Origin: Kitasatospora sp. MMS16-BH015 | Lineage (GTDB): Bacteria; Actinomycetota; Actinomycetes; Streptomycetales; Streptomycetaceae | DNA length: 64,000 nt | Direction: 5' to 3' | Assembly (NCBI RefSeq): GCF_002943525.1 | Contig: NZ_CP025394.1 | Location: 2,108,001-2,172,000, forward strand | Part shown: positions 59,158 through 64,000 of the stretch, piece by piece | How the letters are laid out: each line of letters begins with the position of its first letter | Position numbering within the stretch: the stretch's first letter is position 1 | The notes under the pieces: model-generated | What the model saw: the letters and a program-made list of their open reading frames with translations, nothing else | What the model was told of the DNA's origin: nothing | Databases searched by the model: none | Position numbers and translations under genes: made by a program

Positions 59158-61167
59158 TCAGGCCCCGTCCCCCGTGGCGAGCCGGGCCAGGGCGGCTCGC
59201 AGGAACGGGCTGGGCACCTGGTACCCGCCCTCCTCGTGGATCTTGGGCTTGGAGCCCGCGGCGGCAGCCGCAGCTGCGGCGGGCGTGGCCGGAGCGGCGG
59301 GGGCCGCCTCCTCGGGGCGGCCACGCTTGGCAGCGGCCGAACGGGCCCGGTCCAGGTACGCGTCGTCCTCGCTCGACGAGCCGGAGGACGAACCCGAGGA
59401 GCCGGAAGACGAACCGGAGCTCTCCGGGCTGGACCCGGCCGAGGACGAGGACGAAGAGGTCTCCTTGCCCGCCGCACCGCCATCGGCAGCGCCGGAACCG
59501 GAGCCACCCTCACCCGACGCCCCGTCACCGGAGCCCTCGCCGGACCCGCTGCCGCCACCCATCGCCTGGGCCAGCGCCGCCACGAACGGGTTCTCCGCGC
59601 CCGTCGCGGGGGCCGCCTCGGCCTCCGGCTCGGGTGCGTGTAGGGCCTCGGTGGTGCGGGCCTCGTCGAGCCAGCGCTGCCGCATCTTGTGCCAGTTCTT
59701 GTCCTTGCCGTCCAGCTCGGTGGCCTGGCCGTGGATGCCGCGGTCACCGCGCAGCGCGGGCTCCTCCTCCTCGCCCTCGCAGCCGAACCGGGTGGGCCGC
59801 AGGAAGCGGTTGGCGCCCTTGCCGTCCTTCTTGCCACCGCCGCCGCCCCGGCCGAGGCCGCCGGGGGCGTGCATGCCCGAGGCGCCGGGACGGCCCGCCG
59901 CGCCGGCAGCGGTGCCCACGGCCGTACCCGAACGCGCGCCGAGCCGCGCGGCGGCCGAACCCGCACCGGCCAGCGAACCGCCCGACCCGGCCAGGCCGCC
60001 CAGGCCGCTGGCGGCACCGGCGAGCGAGCTGCCCAGGCTGCTGCCGAGCCCGCCACCGCCGAGGCCACCGAGGCCGCCACCGGCGCCACCGCCGCCGCCC
60101 AGCCCGCCGAGGCCGCCGCCCGCGCCGCCGAACGGGCTGAGTCCGCCGCCCGCGCCGCCGAAGCTGTTGTCCATCCCGCTCAGACCGGCCAGGGTCAGCC
60201 CCGGCGACGAACTGCCGGTGCCGAACAGCGGCTTGCCGTCGGGGCCGACCCCGGGCATGGTCGGCAGCTTGAACGGCGGCGGGGTGAACGGCTTGATGGC
60301 CGGCCCGTGACCCATGTTCAGGCCCGAGCCGCCCGGGCCGCCGTGGCCGTCCTGACCCGGCAGCTTGGGCACCGGCATGTGCGGGATCTTGGGCACGCCG
60401 TGCCCACCCGCACCACCACCGGCACCGCCGTGGCCCGCACCGCCACCGGCCCCACCACCGGCCCCACCGGCACCGTCACCCCCGCCGGCTCCGCCCCCGG
60501 CCCCACCGGCACCGTCGCCGCCGCCCGGCCCGCCGAGCCCGTCGATCCCGAGGCCGCCGCTGCCGGGGCCGCCCGCGCCGCCCGCCCCACCGGCGCCGCC
60601 ACCACCGCCGAGCGCGGCGGACTTGCTCGCACCGGTCATCGTCTCCACGTGCCCGGCGCTCTGCCGCAGCATGCTGTCCACGCCGCTGCCGACCTGGCCG
60701 ATGTACGTGTGGTAGGTCTGCGCGGCGGTCTTGACGCCCTCGGACTGCGCGGCGTCGCCGTGCTTGCCCTCCGGGTGCTGCGCCATGTACGTCTTGGCGT
60801 ACTGCAGCTCCCGGATCATCTCGGTCTTGGTCTCGGTCACCGCCTGCACCGAGCCGTGCAGGTTGGTGGCCATCGCCTTCCCCGCCACCAGCATCGCGGG
60901 GGCGAACGAGTCGTCCCGGCCCGCGTACTTCTGCAGGTAGGCGCCGAACTGCTCGGCCGCCGGGCCGGACATGCTCTCCATCGCGCGCCGGGCGGCGTTG
61001 ATGATGGTCTGGATCCGGGTCTCGGCGACCTTGTTCCAGCCGTCCCAGGCGGCGGCGAGGTCGGCGAGCACGTCCTCGTTGCCGCTGGGGAACTTGATGT
61101 CCTTGCCGTTCTCGTTCTTCTGAACGGTACTGAGGACGTCGTTGAGCTCGGACGGCAGCTCGATCAT
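59158..61167 (-). CDS. WXG-containing PPE-like Gly/Pro-rich protein (copy A)
   Basis: 669 residues, paralogous to the copy B protein: the first 190 residues align nearly end to end, including WDG at 41-43 (AAWDGWNKV) and YAGRD at 81-85, then a Gly-dominated middle (GGAGGGAGG blocks), the block RFLRPTRFGCEGEEEEP, WHKMRQRWLDEARTTE and the C-terminal PSPFLRAALARLATGDGA. The middle is shorter and more Gly-rich than in copy B. AGAAAG lies 12 nt before the ATG at 61167. Probable type VII substrate, perhaps a surface-associated partner of the toxin. Confidence 0.78.
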   Translation of the reverse strand: MIELPSELNDVLSTVQKNENGKDIKFPSGNEDVLADLAAAWDGWNKVAETRIQTIINAARRAMESMSGPAAEQFGAYLQKYAGRDDSFAPAMLVAGKAMATNLHGSVQAVTETKTEMIRELQYAKTYMAQHPEGKHGDAAQSEGVKTAAQTYHTYIGQVGSGVDSMLRQSAGHVETMTGASKSAALGGGGGAGGAGGAGGPGSGGLGIDGLGGPGGGDGAGGAGGGAGGGDGAGGAGGGAGGGAGHGGAGGGAGGHGVPKIPHMPVPKLPGQDGHGGPGGSGLNMGHGPAIKPFTPPPFKLPTMPGVGPDGKPLFGTGSSSPGLTLAGLSGMDNSFGGAGGGLSPFGGAGGGLGGLGGGGGAGGGLGGLGGGGLGSSLGSSLAGAASGLGGLAGSGGSLAGAGSAAARLGARSGTAVGTAAGAAGRPGASGMHAPGGLGRGGGGGKKDGKGANRFLRPTRFGCEGEEEEPALRGDRGIHGQATELDGKDKNWHKMRQRWLDEARTTEALHAPEPEAEAAPATGAENPFVAALAQAMGGGSGSGEGSGDGASGEGGSGSGAADGGAAGKETSSSSSSAGSSPESSGSSSGSSGSSSGSSSEDDAYLDRARSAAAKRGRPEEAAPAAPATPAAAAAAAAGSKPKIHEEGGYQVPSPFLRAALARLATGDGA

Positions 61168-61179
61168 GGTGATGCGTCA

Positions 61180-61185
61180 CTTTCT
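61180..61185 (-). promoter_or_regulatory. Atypical ribosome-binding site of the copy A PPE-like gene
   Basis: AGAAAG, 12 nt, ATG at 61167, matching the copy B arrangement. Confidence 0.45.
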
Positions 61186-61232
61186 GGACGGCCGGGGGGA
61201 GGTGCTGCGGGCGGGGTGGGGACGGGGGACGG

Positions 61233-61778
61233 TCAAATCTCCGAGCGGTGCGGACCGCCGCCGCCACCGGCAGGGGGACGCTCGACCGGCGGCACCGGGT
61301 GGTTGTAGTCGAGGGTCGGTGCCTTGGGCGCGACATAGCCCGGGTCGGTCGGGGCCGGTGCGGGGGCCGGGGCCGGGGTGGGGGCCGGAGCGGGCACGGG
61401 GGGCGTGACCTGGCCGCCGACCGGCGGGGTGCCGCCGTCCCGGAGGATCTTGTGGAGGTCCTGGGAGTTCTGGTCGTCGGTGTCGCGGTGGCTCTGCGCC
61501 ATCTTGAGCAGGTTCGCGGCGACGATGCCCGAGGTGGTGAGGAAGGTGCGGATGCCCTCCAGCACCTGCTGCTGGTGGTCGCCGACCCCGCCGAGCGCGG
61601 AGGTCTTCCCGACCAGCGCGTCACCGAGCAGGTCGGCGCCGTAGACGGTGGGCTTGACCTGCTTGACCACCGCCTCCAGGTGGTTGGTCGGCTCCTCCAG
61701 GTCGTCGAGCATGCTTCTGATCAGCTTGGCGGCGGACTCGACCTCGTCGAGATCGATCTGGAACGACGCTCCGGCCAC
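61233..61778 (-). CDS. Small ESX-like helical protein (copy A)
   Basis: 181 residues, paralogous to the copy B protein: SFQIDLDEVESAAKLIRSML, PTNHLEAVVKQVKPTVYGADLLGDAL, VAANLLKMAQSHRDTD, then a Pro/Ala-rich tail (VPAPAPTPAPAPAPAPTDPG) ending in DYNHPVPPVERPPAGG. The start is GTG at 61778 with agggga upstream. It opens cassette A; a promoter is visible about 50 bases upstream. Confidence 0.72.
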   Translation of the reverse strand: MAGASFQIDLDEVESAAKLIRSMLDDLEEPTNHLEAVVKQVKPTVYGADLLGDALVGKTSALGGVGDHQQQVLEGIRTFLTTSGIVAANLLKMAQSHRDTDDQNSQDLHKILRDGGTPPVGGQVTPPVPAPAPTPAPAPAPAPTDPGYVAPKAPTLDYNHPVPPVERPPAGGGGGPHRSEI

Positions 61779-61822
61779 GGCGTTTCCCCTCAGACAGTTC
61801 AGACAGTGGATACAAAGCAGTG

Positions 61823-61852
61823 GGTATAAAGAGACTTGTCGACTTGATTCAA
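61823..61852 (-). promoter_or_regulatory. Candidate promoter of cassette A
   Basis: Minus strand TTGAAT (61847-61852), 18 nt, TATACC (61823-61828). A perfect 9-bp direct repeat tcagacagt (61790-61807) lies in the presumed leader before the first gene. Confidence 0.5.
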
Positions 61853-61931
61853 GGCATGACGAACCGCCGGACGGCGGGCCGAGACAGCTCGACCCGCGTC
61901 CGTGGGTCCTGGGTTTCCTACTGAGTGGGCG

Positions 61932-64000
61932 TCAGAGCAGCGTCGGCCCGTCGACGCCGACCACGTGCAGCCCGGCCTCGCCGAAGGAGATGGCGAGCGG
62001 GGCCCGGTCCAGCTCAGCCTCGTTCAGCATGGTGCCGCTGGCCAGGTGCCAGAGCCGCACCGTCGAGGCATCGTCACCGGCCGCGAGCAGCACCTCGCCG
62101 TCGAGGTCCTGGACGGCCAGCGCGCGCACGGCGTTGCCGCTGCCCTCGAAGGAGGCGACCCGGGCGCCGTCGCGCACGCCCCAGACCAGCACCGTGCCGT
62201 CGGCCGCACCGGCCACCAGCACCGGCACCCCGCCGGAGACACCGAAGGCCAGCGTCTCGGCCGGCACCGCGAGGCCGTCGAGCACCGGGCCCGCGCCACC
62301 GCTGGCCGCGTCCCAGAGCCGGACGGCGCCGTCGGTGCCGCCGGTGGCCAGCAGGCGGTGGCCGTCCGCCACGCCGAGCGCCATCGCGCTCACCCCGCCG
62401 GGGTGGGCGGTGAACTGCACCAGCGGGGTGCCGTCCAGCGCCTGACGGAGCCGCACCGTGCCGTCGGCCCCGGCCGAGGCGAGCAGCGCCGGGGCGCCGT
62501 CCGCGCCCTCGGTGCCGAAGCCGAGCGCGGTGACCGGGCCGGTGTGCGGGGTGGGCACCGAGAGCTGGGCGCCGGTGCGCAGCGCGTGGCAGCGGACCGC
62601 CCCGGCGGCGGTGCCGCAGACCAGCACGCCCTCGCTGACGGCCAGTCCGGTGACCGGGCCGCCGGTGGCGGCCAGCGCCCAGACCTCGCTGCGGCTGAGC
62701 GCGTCGATCAGCCGCAGGCTGCCGTCGGCGTGGCCGACGGCGAGGGCCGGGCGGCCGTCCAGCTCGGTGATGGAGAGCGCGTTGATCGCCAGGCCCAGGT
62801 CGTGGGTGCCCAGGGCGGCGCCGGTGAGCGGGTGCCAGAGGGCGATCCGGCCGTGCTCGTCACCGGTCACCACGGCCGGGGTCTCGCCGATGGTGACGGC
62901 GGCCACGGCGGTGACCCAGCCGGTACCGGCCGGCCAGCCGTGCTTGGCCTCGCCCTCGTAGACGCTCCAGGTGCGCACGGTGCCGTCCAGCGAGCTGGAG
63001 GCGAGCAGCGGGGCGCCGTCCACCTCCAGGAAGGCCAGGCCGGTGACGGTGGCGGAGTGGCCGGTGAGCACGGCGTGCGGCAGGCCGGTGGCGAGGTCCC
63101 AGAGCCGGATCTCGCCGTCCTGGCCGGCCGAGGCGAGCAGCGCCTGGTCGCCCAGGGTCAGCACGGCCAGGGTGGTGACCCGGGCCCGGTGGCCGACCAG
63201 CAGGTGCATCCGCTGGCCGGAGGAGACGTCCCAGACCCGCACCACGGCGTCCTCGCCGGCCGCGGCCAGCAGGTGCACCCCGGCGCAGTGCGCGTAGGCG
63301 AGCGCGGCGGCGCCGGCGCCGTCCACGTCGAGCAGGCCGAGCGGGCGGCCGTCCTCGGCGCGCCAGGCGCGGATGTCGCCCTGCGCTCCGGCGGAGAAGG
63401 CCAGCGGCACCTCGGCCACCAGGCCGGCGGCGACCACCTGGGCGCCCTCGCCGCCCGAGGTGCCGTGCAGCAGGGCGCCGCTGACGGCGTCCCAGACCTG
63501 CACCGCGCCGTCCTCGGCGCCGACGGCGAAGAGCTCGCGGCCGCCCACCGTGGCCAGCGCCACCGAGGTGGGCAGCAGGCCGGCGTCCGGGCCGGAGCTG
63601 CCGAGCGACTCGCGGGTGTCGAGGTCGGCCAGGCCGTAGCCTTGGCCGGTCTCGGCGATGGCGTACGCGGCCCGGCCCTCGATCCGGCCGATCACGGCCT
63701 TGGCCTGCGGGGCCACCGGCTCGTGCCGGGTGGCGCCGAGCGCGGCAGCCGGTGCGGCCAGCGTGCTCGGGTCGGCCGGGTCGAGCGCCTGGGCGGCCAG
63801 CGCCTCCAGCACCCGGGCCACCTCGGGCAGCGGCGCGGCGGTGCCCTCGGCCCACACCGCGTCACCTCCCGGCAGCAGCCCGGTGACCCGCAGCGTGGCG
63901 GCGCCGGCCGGCGCCTCCCCGCCCGTCAGCCCGGGGCCGGCGGCGCGCAGCGCGGCCAGCAGGCGCACCGTCAGCGCCGCGTCCACCCGGCCGAGCCGGG
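61932..64000 (-). CDS. WD40 repeat protein, N-terminus beyond the window
   Basis: At least 684 residues of WD40 beta-propeller; the frame stays open to base 64000, so a GTG at 63986 is probably internal. About ten to eleven repeats can be seen, each ending in V-R-L/V-W-D-like motifs (AVVRVWDVSSGQR, GEIRLWDLATG, GAVRLWDAASG, STVRLWHLASG). Two propellers are likely. No catalytic domain is visible; the missing N-terminus could carry one. It lies 153 bases upstream of cassette A on the same strand and could scaffold or regulate that system, but nothing proves a link. Confidence 0.82.
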   Translation of the reverse strand, partial: RLGRVDAALTVRLLAALRAAGPGLTGGEAPAGAATLRVTGLLPGGDAVWAEGTAAPLPEVARVLEALAAQALDPADPSTLAAPAAALGATRHEPVAPQAKAVIGRIEGRAAYAIAETGQGYGLADLDTRESLGSSGPDAGLLPTSVALATVGGRELFAVGAEDGAVQVWDAVSGALLHGTSGGEGAQVVAAGLVAEVPLAFSAGAQGDIRAWRAEDGRPLGLLDVDGAGAAALAYAHCAGVHLLAAAGEDAVVRVWDVSSGQRMHLLVGHRARVTTLAVLTLGDQALLASAGQDGEIRLWDLATGLPHAVLTGHSATVTGLAFLEVDGAPLLASSSLDGTVRTWSVYEGEAKHGWPAGTGWVTAVAAVTIGETPAVVTGDEHGRIALWHPLTGAALGTHDLGLAINALSITELDGRPALAVGHADGSLRLIDALSRSEVWALAATGGPVTGLAVSEGVLVCGTAAGAVRCHALRTGAQLSVPTPHTGPVTALGFGTEGADGAPALLASAGADGTVRLRQALDGTPLVQFTAHPGGVSAMALGVADGHRLLATGGTDGAVRLWDAASGGAGPVLDGLAVPAETLAFGVSGGVPVLVAGAADGTVLVWGVRDGARVASFEGSGNAVRALAVQDLDGEVLLAAGDDASTVRLWHLASGTMLNEAELDRAPLAISFGEAGLHVVGVDGPTLL

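Noticed and set aside
56242..59643. A plus-strand frame of 1133 codons across cassette A
   Set aside because: Antisense shadow spanning three real genes with Arg/Leu-rich low-complexity translation.
36182..64000. A complete type VII secretion locus
   Set aside because: No EccB, EccC, EccD, EccE or MycP-like gene is present; only substrates and toxin-like genes can be supported.

Overview
The window comes from a very GC-rich actinomycete, most likely Streptomyces or a close relative such as Kitasatospora. The evidence is the extreme third-position GC, GTG starts, TAnnnT -10 boxes placed 6-8 nt before start codons, an Imm35/SUKH-type immunity protein, WXG100-type secretion substrates and a Streptomyces-type dnaE. 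No tRNA, rRNA, CRISPR array, transposase or phage gene was seen. Both ends cut genes: an amidohydrolase on the left and a WD40 protein on the right.

Left and centre (1-36 kb) look like ordinary chromosomal core. In order: amidohydrolase; DUF2567 membrane protein; an ABC-2 permease/ATPase pair; an NYN nuclease-like protein; a secreted protein; a solute-binding-like protein without a signal peptide; a DJ-1/PfpI enzyme; a LysR/RidA divergent pair; a TPR protein; a TetR/hydrolase divergent pair with a clear palindromic operator; asd with a DapA-family gene and a divergent LysR regulator; an ECF sigma factor with a membrane partner; a PQQ-propeller Ser/Thr kinase; dnaE (the best housekeeping anchor); LemA with a DUF2207-like membrane protein; a DUF4232 lipoprotein; DUF3052 with a dienelactone-hydrolase-like gene; a DUF4287 protein; an ABC-2 permease beside an unusual peptidase/ABC-ATPase fusion; a secreted protein; a VOC protein; and an MscS channel. 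Many of these genes look leaderless.

Right (36-64 kb) is the accessory part and the main interest. It holds two tandem copies of a four-gene cassette, all on the minus strand. Each copy runs: a small helical ESX-like protein, a WXG-containing PPE-like Gly/Pro-rich protein, a WXG100-like protein with an N-terminal repeat stalk, and a giant toxin-like protein with a WXG100-like N-terminus. Gene order, the 6-nt spacing before the giant gene, and an odd GAAAG-N12-ATG translation start are conserved between copies, but the toxin bodies differ completely. Copy A (61.8-53.1 kb) ends in a papain-fold toxin domain plus an ART-like tip of visibly lower GC, and is followed by an Imm35/SUKH-4 fusion immunity gene. 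Copy B (50.9-36.2 kb) encodes one 3511-residue protein with up to four candidate catalytic modules: a lethal-factor-like zincin, a Cys-x15-His module, a papain-like module and a GETH module of TIKI/EreA/ChaN type. No immunity gene lies next to it. The secretion machinery itself (EccB/C/D/E, MycP) is not in the window.

The reading I infer is a type VII secretion effector island that grew by tandem duplication and then diversified its toxic payloads. It would be secreted by an ESX-like system encoded elsewhere.
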